From NCBI RefSeq assembly GCF_020387415.1, contig NZ_JAGWCB010000012.1, positions 186,001-250,000 of the forward strand: a stretch of 64,000 bases of DNA, written 5' to 3'. This stretch comes from Ideonella benzenivorans. GTDB lineage: Bacteria; Pseudomonadota; Gammaproteobacteria; Burkholderiales; Burkholderiaceae_C. Position 1 is the first letter of the stretch; the number at the start of each line of letters is the position of its first letter. Shown here in pieces: positions 1-8,809 of the stretch. The position numbers and the translations under genes are program-made. The notes beneath the pieces were generated by a model that was not told where the DNA came from, did not search any database, and saw only the letters and a program-made list of their open reading frames with translations.

Positions 1-1121
1 TGGATGGACTGGCCCGCGTAATCGGCAATCGTCAGCGGGCCACTGAGCTGGCGCAGCGAGGCCTGCCCCACCACCATCCGCCCCAGCATCCGAAGGCTGG
101 TCCATGCCGTGTCCCAGGTCTGCTGCAGCCCCTGCTGCAGACCTTCCACCGGCCCCAGGCGCACCAGCACCGTCGCAGGCGGTTGCCCCACATAGGCGTC
201 GATGCGGCCAATGGGGCCGGTGCCTTTCTCATCGACCTGCCTCGGCTGCACCGCCAGCGTGCGCCGCTGCCCGCCGCGCTCGATCTGCCACTGCATCACG
301 GTGCTTTCGCGCGCGCCGGCCAGGCGGATCTGCTCACGCAGAAACTGGGCGTCGACCACCGTCCGGCCATCGATGACCAGCACCCGATCTCCCGCCTGCA
401 GGCCGGCCCGCGCCGCCGGTCCGCCCGGCTGGACCTCGCCCAGCACCGGCTCGCTGTAGGCGCTGCCCACGCCGATCCGGCGGATCAGCTGGGCATCCAG
501 CTCGGTGCCGGCCAGGTTCTGCAGCGGCAATTGCGCCACGCGGCGATGCCCCCCGTCCCGGTCGCTGAGCTCCAGCGCCACCGGTTGCCCCTCCAGCACA
601 CCTTGGGTGACGGCGCGGCGCACGTCCGTCAGGGACCGCACCGGCTGCCAGCCGGCCTCGCCCACGCTGTAAGACTGGACGCGCTCTCCCGCCTGGATGC
701 CGGCTTGCGCCGCCAGGCTGTCTGCGGGCGGCGAGGCCAGCACCGGCACGGCCTCCCAGGTGCCCCACCAGGACGCCCCGGCGTACAGCGCCACGGCGAG
801 CACGAGGTTGGCCACCGGGCCGGCCGCCACGATCGCCACCCGACGCCGCAAGGGCTGGCGATCAAACGCCTGCGCCGCCTCCGCTTCGGCCACCGGCCCC
901 TCGCGGCTGTCGAGCATGCGCACATAACCCCCGAGCGGCAGCAGCGAGATCGTGAACTCAACCCCGTCCGCCGAGGAACGCCGCCAGAGCACCCGTCCGA
1001 AACCGATGGAGAAGCGCAGTACCTTGACCCCAGCCCAACGCGCCACCCGGTAGTGGCCGTACTCGTGCACGACGATGAGCACGCCCAGCGTCAACAGGAA
1101 GGCCAGCGGGGTGATGAGCAT
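1..1121 (-). CDS. rseP: RseP, site-2 intramembrane zinc metalloprotease (C-terminus outside window)
   Basis: Inner-membrane protease that cleaves anti-sigma factor RseA within the membrane and so releases sigma-E in the envelope stress response; it also clears signal-peptide remnants. The frame is open from ATG at 1121 to the window edge, about 373 residues of a family usually near 450. The first transmembrane helix carries the zinc motif HEYGH at residues 19-23. GPVANLVLA follows near residue 101, then two PDZ-like segments (about 125-200 and 215-290, with GLQAGDRVLVIDG in the second). The C-terminal metal-ligand LDG region must lie left of base 1. The start is 3 bp after the dxr stop, which fits translational coupling. 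In related genomes bamA follows, but it is not visible here. Confidence 0.95.
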   Translation of the reverse strand, partial: MLITPLAFLLTLGVLIVVHEYGHYRVARWAGVKVLRFSIGFGRVLWRRSSADGVEFTISLLPLGGYVRMLDSREGPVAEAEAAQAFDRQPLRRRVAIVAAGPVANLVLAVALYAGASWWGTWEAVPVLASPPADSLAAQAGIQAGERVQSYSVGEAGWQPVRSLTDVRRAVTQGVLEGQPVALELSDRDGGHRRVAQLPLQNLAGTELDAQLIRRIGVGSAYSEPVLGEVQPGGPAARAGLQAGDRVLVIDGRTVVDAQFLREQIRLAGARESTVMQWQIERGGQRRTLAVQPRQVDEKGTGPIGRIDAYVGQPPATVLVRLGPVEGLQQGLQQTWDTAWTSLRMLGRMVVGQASLRQLSGPLTIADYAGQSI

Positions 1122-1124
1122 GGG

Positions 1125-2318
1125 TCAGTGGAGCTGCGCGATGACGTTGCAGGCCGCGCGGCGGGCTTGCCCGTCCAGTTCGATCAGGGCTTCCACCGGC
1201 ACGTCCAGGGACAGACTCAGGCGAGGCACCTCAAGTTCCAGGGTGCGCGCCACCACCCCATGGATGTCGGTGAAGCGAATCTGCCGGGCCAGGAAGGCCG
1301 CCACCGCTTCTTCATTGGCCGCATTGAGCACGGCCGTGCTGCCATGCGGCCCCGCCAGAGCCTCCCAGGCCAGGAACAGGCCCGGGAAACGGGCACGCTC
1401 CGGGGCCTCAAAGGTGAGCGACTTCAGGGCCAGCAAGTCCAGGGCCGACGCCCCTGACGCGATGCGCTCCGGGAAGGACAGGCCATAGGCGATCGGCACC
1501 CGCATGTCCGGCGTGCCCAGCTGGGCCAGCACCGACTGGTCGCGGCAGACCACCATCGAGTGGATGATGCTCTGTGGATGGATCACCACCTGCACCTGCT
1601 CAGGCTGCAGGTCGAACAGCCACTTGGCCTCGATCACCTCCAGCGCCTTGTTCATCATGGTGGCCGAATCGACCGAGATCTTGCGGCCCATCACCCAGTT
1701 GGGATGGGCACAGGCCTGGTCCGGGGTCACATCCCGCAGGCTGGCCGGCTCGCGCTGGCGGAAGGGGCCGCCCGACGCCGTCAGCACGATGTGGTCGACG
1801 CGTTGCGCCCAGGCACTGCGGTCTTCGGGCAGGCACTGGAAGATGGCCGAATGCTCGCTGTCGATCGGCAGCAACTGGGCCCCGCCCTCGCGCACCGCGG
1901 CGATGAACTGCGCCCCCCCCACCACCAGTGCCTCCTTGTTGGCCAACAACAGCCGTTTGCCCGAGCGCGCCGCGGCCATGCAGGACGGCAGACCGGCGGC
2001 GCCGACGATGGCCGCCATCACGCTGTCCACCTCCGGGTGCGCCGCCAGGTCCACCAGCGCCTGTGGGCCCGCCAGCACCTCGGTGCGCAGGCCCTCGGCC
2101 CGGATCTGCTGCTGCAGGCGCTGGGCCGACGCGGCATCGCTCATGGCCGCCCAGCGCGGCCTCCACTGCCGACATTGCGCCAGCAACTCATCCACGCGCG
2201 TGTGGGCCGTCAGCGCGACGACCTCATACCGCGCCGGGTGGCGGGCCACCACGTCCAAGGTGCTGGTGCCGATCGAACCGGTCGACCCCAGGATGCACAG
2301 CCGCTGCCGTGTCGTCAT
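1125..2318 (-). CDS. dxr: 1-deoxy-D-xylulose 5-phosphate reductoisomerase
   Basis: Converts DXP to 2-C-methyl-D-erythritol 4-phosphate with NADPH, the committed step of the MEP isoprenoid pathway, in the cytoplasm. 397 residues, close to the E. coli length of 398. The N-terminal nucleotide-binding loop GSTGSIG lies at residues 11-17, LANKEALV at about 125-132, and the metal/substrate acidic motif DSEH at 153-156, followed by ASGGPF. I chose ATG 2318 because GAGGA lies 8 bases upstream; ATG 2327 (three codons longer) would leave no room for a ribosome-binding site. It sits 11 bp after cdsA and 3 bp before rseP, in one operon. Together with uppS just upstream it feeds undecaprenyl phosphate synthesis; ispG of the same pathway is at 24911-26212. 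Confidence 0.97.
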   Translation of the reverse strand: MTTRQRLCILGSTGSIGTSTLDVVARHPARYEVVALTAHTRVDELLAQCRQWRPRWAAMSDAASAQRLQQQIRAEGLRTEVLAGPQALVDLAAHPEVDSVMAAIVGAAGLPSCMAAARSGKRLLLANKEALVVGGAQFIAAVREGGAQLLPIDSEHSAIFQCLPEDRSAWAQRVDHIVLTASGGPFRQREPASLRDVTPDQACAHPNWVMGRKISVDSATMMNKALEVIEAKWLFDLQPEQVQVVIHPQSIIHSMVVCRDQSVLAQLGTPDMRVPIAYGLSFPERIASGASALDLLALKSLTFEAPERARFPGLFLAWEALAGPHGSTAVLNAANEEAVAAFLARQIRFTDIHGVVARTLELEVPRLSLSLDVPVEALIELDGQARRAACNVIAQLH

Positions 2319-2329
2319 GATCTTCATCC

Positions 2330-3166
2330 TCACAGGCTGGCCAGGGCCATCACGGCCGGCAGCACGGGCAACAGGGCATCCACACGGTCCAGCACCCCAC
2401 CGTGGCCCGGCAACAGGCCACTCGAATCCTTCATGCCTGCCGCCCGCTTGGCCAGCGACTCCAGCAGGTCCCCCATGATCCCCAGGGCGACCAACGCGGC
2501 CAGCGCCAGGACGGCCCCGACGCTCCCCAGGGACTGCCACAGGCGGTCGAACAGACTGCTGCCCGCCCAGCCCTGCCAACGCTCAATGCCCACCCAGGCC
2601 AGCGCCAGCAGGCCCACGCCGACCGCGCCGGTGAGAGCGCCTTCCCAGGTCTTGCCCGGGCTGATGGTGACGGCCAACTTGTGGCGCCCCCAGGTCTTGC
2701 CGCCGAAATAGGCCGCGATGTCCGACATCCAGACCAGGCACAAGGCGGACAGCAGAAAGTTCAAGCCTTGGGAGCGCGCCGCGCTGAAGGCCAACCAGGC
2801 CGCCGCCAGCACCACCACACCGATGAGCCAGCGGGCCGTGCGCGGCAGATGCGGCCAAGCCTCTGGCCCACTGCGCAGCCCCACGCTGCCCCCCAGCGCC
2901 CAGCAGATCGTGGCCGCCCACCAGACCACGGCCGGCGCCTGCTGGGCCCAGCCAGCCCAGGCCCCCAAGCCGCACAATGCCACCACCCCCCCCCCGGTGG
3001 CCCAGGCTTGGACGCCATGCCAGCCGTTCAGGCGGGCCCATTCCCAACCACCCGCGCCCAGCAGGGCCAGGGTCAGCAGTGCAAAGGGCCAGGGGCTGTC
3101 CGCCACCAGGGCAGGCAGCAGCAGCGCCAGCAGGACCAGCGCCGTGATGATTCGTTGGATCAGCAT
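2330..3166 (-). CDS. cdsA: Phosphatidate cytidylyltransferase (CDP-diglyceride synthase)
   Basis: Integral inner-membrane enzyme that makes CDP-diacylglycerol from phosphatidate and CTP, the branch point of phospholipid synthesis. 278 residues, very hydrophobic with about eight predicted membrane segments. The family signature lies near the C-terminus (about residues 236-262): S-L-A-K-R, then M-K-D, then GHGGVLDRVD, matching the CDP-transferase pattern. The start is 10 bp after uppS and the stop is 11 bp before dxr. The coding strand contains an uninterrupted run of ten G at 2986-2995 encoding three glycines and part of a valine; a one-base slip there would truncate the protein (see findings). 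Confidence 0.96.
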   Translation of the reverse strand: MLIQRIITALVLLALLLPALVADSPWPFALLTLALLGAGGWEWARLNGWHGVQAWATGGGVVALCGLGAWAGWAQQAPAVVWWAATICWALGGSVGLRSGPEAWPHLPRTARWLIGVVVLAAAWLAFSAARSQGLNFLLSALCLVWMSDIAAYFGGKTWGRHKLAVTISPGKTWEGALTGAVGVGLLALAWVGIERWQGWAGSSLFDRLWQSLGSVGAVLALAALVALGIMGDLLESLAKRAAGMKDSSGLLPGHGGVLDRVDALLPVLPAVMALASL

Positions 3167-3176
3167 GTCAGGCCGT

Positions 3177-3929
3177 TCAGGCGGAAGGTCCCGACGCCGC
3201 GCCGGTCTTCACGCCGCCAAAGCGGCGGTCCCGGCGCGCATAGTCGGCAAAGGCCTGATCGAGCTCATGCTCGTCGAAATCGGGCCACAGACAGTCGGTG
3301 AAGTACAACTCGGCATACGCCAGCTGCCAGAGCAGGAAGTTGCTGATGCGGACTTCCCCGCCGGTGCGGATGAACAGGTCTGGATCGGGCGCATAGGACA
3401 GCGCCATGTAGCGCGACAAGGCCTCTTCAGACAGGGCCTCAGGCGCCACGCCGTCCGCCAGGGCGCGCTGGCAGGCCTGGACGATGTCCCAGCGTCCACC
3501 GTAGTTGAAAGCCACCGTCACATGCAGGCCAGTGTTATGACGGGTGTGCTCTTCTGCCTCGTGCCAGGCTTGGCGCACGCGCTCGGACACCTTGCTGCGG
3601 TCACCCGCCACATGGATGCGCACGCCCCGCGAGGCCAGCTTGGCCAGGTACTTGGAGATCCCGACCAGCACCAGGTTCATCAACCCGGACACCTCATCCT
3701 CGGGCCGCTTCCAGTTTTCAGACGAGAAGGCGTACACGGTGAGGTACTCGACCCCGCGCTTCTGGCAGTGGTCGATCACCCGGACCACCGTCTCCATGCC
3801 GTACTTGTGGCCGAAGATGCGGGGCATGAAACGCTTGCGCGCCCACCGCCCATTCCCATCCATCACGATGGCCACGTGCCGCGGCACACCGGCAGCCTCC
3901 GGTGAAGCAAGCGCCATGGAGGTGCTCAT
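3177..3929 (-). CDS. uppS: Undecaprenyl pyrophosphate synthase (cis-prenyltransferase)
   Basis: Adds isopentenyl units in cis to farnesyl diphosphate to form the C55 lipid carrier for peptidoglycan and surface polysaccharides. 250 residues, the normal family length. The catalytic Asp is D24 in AIVMDGNGRWA. The C-terminal signature RTGGEVRISNFLLWQLAYAE (about residues 192-211) has the conserved arginines that bind isopentenyl diphosphate. The start at 3929 lies 5 bp after the frr stop; an internal ATG at 3917 is also possible and would remove four residues. It lies between frr and cdsA in the standard proteobacterial cluster. Confidence 0.96.
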   Translation of the reverse strand: MSTSMALASPEAAGVPRHVAIVMDGNGRWARKRFMPRIFGHKYGMETVVRVIDHCQKRGVEYLTVYAFSSENWKRPEDEVSGLMNLVLVGISKYLAKLASRGVRIHVAGDRSKVSERVRQAWHEAEEHTRHNTGLHVTVAFNYGGRWDIVQACQRALADGVAPEALSEEALSRYMALSYAPDPDLFIRTGGEVRISNFLLWQLAYAELYFTDCLWPDFDEHELDQAFADYARRDRRFGGVKTGAASGPSA

Positions 3930-3934
3930 CCCGA

Positions 3935-4495
3935 TCAGACGGCCAGGATGTCGGCTTCCTTCGACTGCACCGTCTTGTCGATCTCGGCAATGGTGCGGTC
4001 GGTCAGCTTTTGGACGTCATCCTGGGCACGGCGCTCGTCGTCCTCGGTGATCGCCTTGTCCTTGAGCAGCTTCTTCAGGTGTTCGTTGGCATCGCGACGC
4101 AGGTTGCGCACGGCCACCTTGGCATCCTCGCCCTCACCGCGGGCCAGCTTGGTGAGTTCCTTGCGGCGCTCCTCGGTCAGGGCCGGCATCGGCACCCGGA
4201 TCAGGTCGCCTTGCGAGGCCGGGTTCAGGCCCAGATCGGATTCGCGAATCGCCTTCTCGATCTTCGCCCCCATGCCCTTTTCCCAGGGCTGTACGCTGAT
4301 CGTGCGGGCGTCCAGCAGGCTCAGGTTGGCCACTTGGCTCAGCGGCACCATCGAGCCGTAGTACTCGACATGCACCTGATCCAGGATACCCGGGTGAGCC
4401 CGGCCGGTCCGGATCTTTTGCAGTTCGTTCTTCAGCGCTTCGACCGACTTGGCCATCTTGGTCTCGGCGGTCTTCTTGATGTCAGCAATGGTCAT
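3935..4495 (-). CDS. frr: Ribosome recycling factor
   Basis: Splits the post-termination ribosome together with EF-G. 186 residues, the usual length. The sequence has the expected three-helix coiled coil: an N-terminal helix ending in [15 protein letters not shown], the small beta domain with [15 protein letters not shown], and the long C-terminal helices with [20 protein letters not shown]. It lies 23 bp downstream of pyrH and 5 bp upstream of uppS, the conserved order pyrH-frr-uppS. Confidence 0.97.
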   Translation of the reverse strand: MTIADIKKTAETKMAKSVEALKNELQKIRTGRAHPGILDQVHVEYYGSMVPLSQVANLSLLDARTISVQPWEKGMGAKIEKAIRESDLGLNPASQGDLIRVPMPALTEERRKELTKLARGEGEDAKVAVRNLRRDANEHLKKLLKDKAITEDDERRAQDDVQKLTDRTIAEIDKTVQSKEADILAV

Positions 4496-4518
4496 GATCG
4501 TTCGCGTTCAGAAGAGAC

Positions 4519-5229
4519 TCAGACGTGCACCAGCGTGCCCTCGTCCTCACCCAGCACCACTCGCTTGAGGGCACCGGGCTTGAAGATGGAAAAGACCTTG
4601 ATCGGCAGCTTCTGGTCACGGCACAGCGCAAAGGCGGTGGCGTCGAGCACCTGCAGGTTCTTGGAGATGGCCTCGTCGAAGCTGATCTGGCTGTAGCGGG
4701 TGGCCGAGGGATCTTTCTTCGGATCGGCGGTGTACACACCATCCACCTTGGTGGCCTTCAACACCACCTGGGCGCCAATCTCTGCCCCCCGCAGCGCCGC
4801 CGCGGTGTCGGTGGTGAAGAAGGGGTTGCCGGTACCCGCGGCGAAGATCACCACCTTGCCCTCTTCCAGGTACTGCAGCGCCTTGGGCCGCACATAGGGC
4901 TCCACCACCTGCTCGATCGAGATGGCAGACATCACGCGGGCGGTCATGCCTTCCTGGCGCATCGTGTCGGCCAGGGCCAGCGAGTTCATCACCGTGGCCA
5001 GCATGCCCATGTAGTCGGCGGTGGCACGGTCCATGCCCACCGAGCCGCCGGCCACACCACGGAAGATGTTGCCGCCGCCAATCACCACGGCCACTTCGCA
5101 GCCCATGTCCGTCACTTCCTGCACTTCCTTGACCATCCGGACGATGGTCGCGCGGTTGATGCCATAGGCATCGTCCCCCATCAGGGCTTCACCGGAGAGT
5201 TTGAGCAGGATGCGCTTGTAGGCTGGCAT
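4519..5229 (-). CDS. pyrH: UMP kinase
   Basis: Bacterial-type UMP kinase of the amino-acid-kinase fold, which phosphorylates UMP to UDP with ATP for pyrimidine nucleotide synthesis. 236 residues. The N-terminal phosphate-binding region is [11 protein letters not shown] (about 8-18), followed by GGGNIFRG (about 51-58), then the substrate region with [15 protein letters not shown] and the nucleotide-binding [11 protein letters not shown]. It starts 82 bp downstream of tsf and is followed by frr. Confidence 0.97.
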   Translation of the reverse strand: MPAYKRILLKLSGEALMGDDAYGINRATIVRMVKEVQEVTDMGCEVAVVIGGGNIFRGVAGGSVGMDRATADYMGMLATVMNSLALADTMRQEGMTARVMSAISIEQVVEPYVRPKALQYLEEGKVVIFAAGTGNPFFTTDTAAALRGAEIGAQVVLKATKVDGVYTADPKKDPSATRYSQISFDEAISKNLQVLDATAFALCRDQKLPIKVFSIFKPGALKRVVLGEDEGTLVHV

Positions 5230-5311
5230 GGATTCCTCAGGGCGTGGATCTCGTGAATCGGGAAGGACACGCGACGCGCCTCAAGGCGAGGCCGCCGCGC
5301 GCCGGGTCGGC

Positions 5312-6202
5312 TTACTGACCCTTGGCAGCGGCCACCTGGGCAGCCACTTCGGCGGCGAAGTCGTCCGTCTTCTTCTCGATGCCTTCGCCCACCACGTACA
5401 GGGTGAAGCCCTTCACCAAGGTCTCGGCGGCCTTGAGCATCTGCTCGACGGTCTGCTTGTCGTTCTTCACGAAGGGCTGGTTGAACAGCGAGACTTCCTT
5501 CAGGAACTTCTGCACCGAACCCTCGACCATCTTGGCCACGATCTCGGCCGGCTTGCCCGATTCGGCCGCCTTCTCGGCAGCGATCTTGCGTTCCTTCTCG
5601 ATCAGATCGCTCGGCACGTCAGCCGACGACAGGGCCACCGGCTTCATCGCGGCCACATGCATGGCCACGTCCTTGGCGGCGGTGTCGTCACCGGTGTACT
5701 CGACCATCACGCCGATGCGGGTGCCGTGCAGGTAGTTGGCCAGCTTGCCGCCTTCGGCCCAGCGCTGGAAGCGACGGATCGACATGTTCTCGCCGATCTT
5801 GCCGATCAGGCCCTTGCGCACGTCTTCCACGGTCGGGCCGAAGCTGTCCTGCGACAGCGGCAGGGCCGACAGCGCGGCCACATCGGCCGGGTTGTGCTTG
5901 GCCACCAGTTCGGCACAGGACTTCGCGAACGCCAGGAAGGAATCGTTCTTCGAGACGAAGTCGGTTTCGCAGTTGATCTCGACCATCGCGCCGACATCGC
6001 CGTCCACCGCGGCGGCCACCACGCCTTCGGCCGTCACGCGCGAAGCGGCCTTGCCGGCCTTGTTGCCCAGCTTGACGCGCAGGATTTCCTCGGCACGGCC
6101 CAGGTCGCCTTCAGCCTCGGTCAGGGCCTTCTTGCACTCCATCATCGGGGCATCGGTCTTGGCGCGCAGTTCGGCAACCATGCTTGCGGTAATAGCAGCC
6201 AT
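5312..6202 (-). CDS. tsf: Translation elongation factor Ts
   Basis: Guanine nucleotide exchange factor that regenerates EF-Tu-GTP. 296 residues (E. coli 283). Both family signatures are present: an N-terminal region with [16 protein letters not shown], and [11 protein letters not shown] around residue 80. ATG 6202 is preferred over upstream in-frame codons because GAGAAAG lies at ribosome-binding distance and MAAITASMV matches the normal EF-Ts beginning. It is 118 bp downstream of rpsB, with a hairpin in between that probably sets the rpsB:tsf ratio. Confidence 0.97.
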   Translation of the reverse strand: MAAITASMVAELRAKTDAPMMECKKALTEAEGDLGRAEEILRVKLGNKAGKAASRVTAEGVVAAAVDGDVGAMVEINCETDFVSKNDSFLAFAKSCAELVAKHNPADVAALSALPLSQDSFGPTVEDVRKGLIGKIGENMSIRRFQRWAEGGKLANYLHGTRIGVMVEYTGDDTAAKDVAMHVAAMKPVALSSADVPSDLIEKERKIAAEKAAESGKPAEIVAKMVEGSVQKFLKEVSLFNQPFVKNDKQTVEQMLKAAETLVKGFTLYVVGEGIEKKTDDFAAEVAAQVAAAKGQ

Positions 6203-6272
6203 GTTTCTTTCTCCGTAAGAGGTGGTTCGACGAACCACCCGAGGTTCAATCAGAAATCGTTTCGGGGGTATG

Positions 6273-6296
6273 AAAAAGGGGCTGTAGCAGCCCCTT
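6273..6296 (-). terminator. Hairpin between rpsB and tsf (attenuator-like)
   Basis: On the minus strand a perfect 9-bp stem, AAGGGGCTG / CAGCCCCTT with a CTA loop, is followed by TTTCAT. It sits about 24 bp after the rpsB stop and 70 bp before tsf. The short U run suggests partial rather than complete termination. Confidence 0.6.
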
Positions 6297-6320
6297 GGTC
6301 ATTGGCGCGATGCGCCCTGC

Positions 6321-7070
6321 TCAGGCTTCTTCGCTGACTTCGACGAATTCGTCACCGTCGGCCGCCACGGCCTGCACCAGTTCGGTGGCCGCGTTGGCCT
6401 TGCCTTCCAGCACGGCGTCAGCCATCGCCTTGGCGTACAGCGCCACCGCCTTGGCCGAGTCATCGTTGCCGGGGATCACATAGTCCACGCCATCGGGCGA
6501 GTGGTTGGTATCCACCACGCCGACCACCGGGATGCCCAGCTTCTGGGCTTCGGCCACGGCAATCTTGTGGAAGCCCACGTCGATCACGAAGATGGCGTCC
6601 GGCAGCGCGCCCATGTCCTGGATGCCGCCGATGTCCTTTTCCAGCTTGGCCAGCTCGCGGTCGAACAGCAGCGCTTCCTTCTTGATGCGCATTTCGGCGC
6701 CAGAGTCCTTCTGGGCCTGCATGTCCTTGAGCTTCTTCAGCGAGCCCTTGACCGTCTTGAAGTTGGTCAGCATGCCGCCCAGCCAACGCTGGTCGACGTA
6801 GGGCATGCCACAGCGGGCAGCTTCCAGGGCCACCACGTCACGCGCCTGACGCTTGGTGCCCACGAACAGGATGGTGCCGCGCTTGGCCGACAGTTGACGG
6901 ACAAACTTCAGGGCTTCCTCGAACTTCGGCAGCGTCTTTTCGAGGTTGATGATGTGGATCTTGTTGCGATGCCCATAGATGAACGGGGCCATCTTCGGGT
7001 TCCAGAAGCGGGTTTGGTGGCCGAAGTGGACACCAGCTTCCAGCATTTCGCGCATAGAAACGGAGGACAT
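6321..7070 (-). CDS. rpsB: 30S ribosomal protein S2
   Basis: Small-subunit ribosomal protein that bridges head and body of the 30S subunit and docks S1. 249 residues. Signature 1, [15 protein letters not shown], is at about residues 12-26; signature 2 spans the region with [19 protein letters not shown] and [21 protein letters not shown] 7070 is chosen because GGAG lies 6 bases upstream; a TTG four codons earlier would bury that site. It is the first gene of the rpsB-tsf-pyrH-frr-uppS-cdsA-dxr-rseP run. Confidence 0.97.
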   Translation of the reverse strand: MSSVSMREMLEAGVHFGHQTRFWNPKMAPFIYGHRNKIHIINLEKTLPKFEEALKFVRQLSAKRGTILFVGTKRQARDVVALEAARCGMPYVDQRWLGGMLTNFKTVKGSLKKLKDMQAQKDSGAEMRIKKEALLFDRELAKLEKDIGGIQDMGALPDAIFVIDVGFHKIAVAEAQKLGIPVVGVVDTNHSPDGVDYVIPGNDDSAKAVALYAKAMADAVLEGKANAATELVQAVAADGDEFVEVSEEA

Positions 7071-7543
7071 GGAAAACTCCAAAGGTTGAATCTAGAAGAC
7101 CGGCCTTGATCACGCCCCCGCGAGCTTCTCAGCGGAGGAACGCGACACCTTGAGACGCCGGTTTCGCAGTTGAGGCAGCGCCACCATGGCCACCGCCTGC
7201 CACCCGAGCCCTCAGCCGAGGGCCACAAGTAAACCGCAAGAGTATAGCAGAGACCACCCACCCTTTGACGACACGCTGACTGGCCGCGCGGCAGGATCGG
7301 TATCCAAACGCAAGGCACAATGCCAGCTGTCAACAACGCGATGCCGGGTTGGCGCTCACCGCTGCCTCCACGAACGGATGCCGGCGGAAGCACCTCAGGC
7401 GCTGGCGCACGGGTTCCGACCCTGTCAGCCCACCCGCAGCCTACCGATGCTTTCCCGGTTCCCGATCCGTTTCCGCCTCCGGATGGCGCCCGTGCGCGCC
7501 GCGGTTTCTTCTTCTTCTCTTTCGCCGTCCAGGAGTCTTTGAA
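7071..7543. other. Divergent intergenic region, rpsB leader and oxidoreductase upstream
   Basis: 473 bp without a convincing gene. On the minus side it contains a TATACT -10 hexamer (7241-7246) and, further downstream, a GC-rich stem-loop (7208-7223; gccctc/gagggc) inside the presumed 170-nt rpsB 5' leader. On the plus side only the AGGAG ribosome-binding site of the next gene (7531-7535) is clear. Open frames here have no recognisable protein features. Confidence 0.6.
7241..7269 (-). promoter_or_regulatory. Putative rpsB promoter
   Basis: The -10 hexamer TATACT (7241-7246, minus strand) is a 5/6 match to consensus and is the best in the region. A -35 at 17 bp spacing reads GTCAAA, a weak match. 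The position gives a leader of about 165 nt, long enough for S2 autoregulation, which is known in other bacteria. Confidence 0.45.
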
Positions 7544-8761
7544 GTGCACATTGGCATCGTGGGTGCCGGGCTGATCGGTGTCAGCACGGCGCTAGAACTC
7601 AGCCTGCGCGGCCATCGGGTCGAGGTGTTCGACCAGCGCAGCGGCATCGCGGCGGAATCCAGCTTCGCCGGTGCCGGACTGTGGTGCCCGACGGTGCTGC
7701 CCAGCCTGGGCCTGCACCCCGACTGGCGCCAACGTGCGCCCTGGAACCACTGGGCCCGCCGACAGGCCCAGGCCCGCAAGGCGCCGGTCTGGCGCGAGCG
7801 TCAGCAGACCCTGGTCCGGCTGGGTCAGCAGGGGCAGCAATGGCTCGACGCGCTGACCAGCTCCCACCGGCTGGAGTTCGAGCAGCGCCAGGGCTGGCTG
7901 ATCCTGCGCCCGGATGCGCGCAGCCTGCGACAAGATGCGGCGGACACCAACCATCTGGACGCGCTGGGCCTGCCCTACCGGCTCCTGACCCCGAAGGAGC
8001 TGGGTGCCGTGGAACCCGCACTGCAACTGCAGGCGCCACCCGCTGGTGGTCTCTATCTGCCCGAAGTCCGCGTCATCAATGGGCGCCAACTCGCCCAACA
8101 GCTGCGCGCAGTCGCCCAGCAGCTCGGCACCGTCTTCCACCTGGGGACCGAGGTCAGCCAAATCGTGGCGGGCCGGCCTGCCACGCTGCGCTGGCAGCAC
8201 CTGGGCGAAGCCCGCAGCGGCGAGACCCGCTTCGACGCGGTGGTTCTCTGCATGGGCACCGCATCATCGGCCGCCCTCCAGTCGCTGGGACTGCGCCTGC
8301 CGCTGTTCGCACGCCCGGGCGCCTCGCTGACGGCGCCGCTGTCGCTGCCCGAGGCCATGCCCGACCCCGGCCCCCAAGGGGCGGTGACCGAGTCCACCCA
8401 GGGGCTGACCCTGTCGCGGCTGGGCGTGCGGGTGCGCATCACCGACCCCTGGCTGGCCCCCGATGCACAAGGGCGCCCGTCGCTCCGCGCCCAGACCCGC
8501 ATGTACGCCGCGCTTGAACGCTGGTTCCCGGAGGCGGGACACGGCGCACAGGTGCAGGCCTGGCAGGGCCAGCGCGCCAGCCTGCCCGATGACGCGCCGG
8601 TACTGGGCGCCAGCCCCTGGACGGGCGTGTGGTTGAACCTGGGCCACGGCGACCAGGGCAGCGCCCTGGCCGGGGGCAGCGCCCTCGCCCTGGCCGACGC
8701 CCTGCAGGGCGAGGCCATCGCGGACGACCTGCAGCTGCTGTCCTGCGAACGCTGGCGTTGA
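7544..8761 (+). CDS. FAD-dependent oxidoreductase, DAO superfamily (D-amino acid dehydrogenase-like)
   Basis: 405-residue flavoprotein of the glycine oxidase / DadA group. GTG 7544 is taken as start because AGGAG lies 8 bases upstream and the protein then begins directly with the FAD-binding beta-alpha-beta: IGIVGAGLIG at residues 3-12, with the following beta strand VEVFDQ. The family C-terminal flavin-contact segment is present (LGHGDQGSALAGGSALALAD). Exact substrate is not determinable: deamination of D-amino acids or a secondary amine is likely, but a ThiO- or DadA-type assignment is inference. No dadX or thi genes are adjacent. It is followed after 48 bp by the NAD(P)HX repair gene, possibly co-transcribed. 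Confidence 0.8.
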   Translation: MHIGIVGAGLIGVSTALELSLRGHRVEVFDQRSGIAAESSFAGAGLWCPTVLPSLGLHPDWRQRAPWNHWARRQAQARKAPVWRERQQTLVRLGQQGQQWLDALTSSHRLEFEQRQGWLILRPDARSLRQDAADTNHLDALGLPYRLLTPKELGAVEPALQLQAPPAGGLYLPEVRVINGRQLAQQLRAVAQQLGTVFHLGTEVSQIVAGRPATLRWQHLGEARSGETRFDAVVLCMGTASSAALQSLGLRLPLFARPGASLTAPLSLPEAMPDPGPQGAVTESTQGLTLSRLGVRVRITDPWLAPDAQGRPSLRAQTRMYAALERWFPEAGHGAQVQAWQGQRASLPDDAPVLGASPWTGVWLNLGHGDQGSALAGGSALALADALQGEAIADDLQLLSCERWR

Positions 8762-8809
8762 GCCCAGGCACATCGTGACAGGCGAGGCGGTGCAGGCCAC
8801 ACTGCGGGC

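Noticed and set aside
1913-1920. G8 run in dxr as a frameshift signal
   Set aside because: It lies mid-gene in GTG GTG GGG GGG GCG codons, with no useful product in another frame, so it reads as simple codon bias.
7349-7543. Upstream extension of the FAD oxidoreductase
   Set aside because: GTG 7544 has a good AGGAG site and leads straight into the FAD-binding strand; the longer version would put 65 unrelated residues before it.
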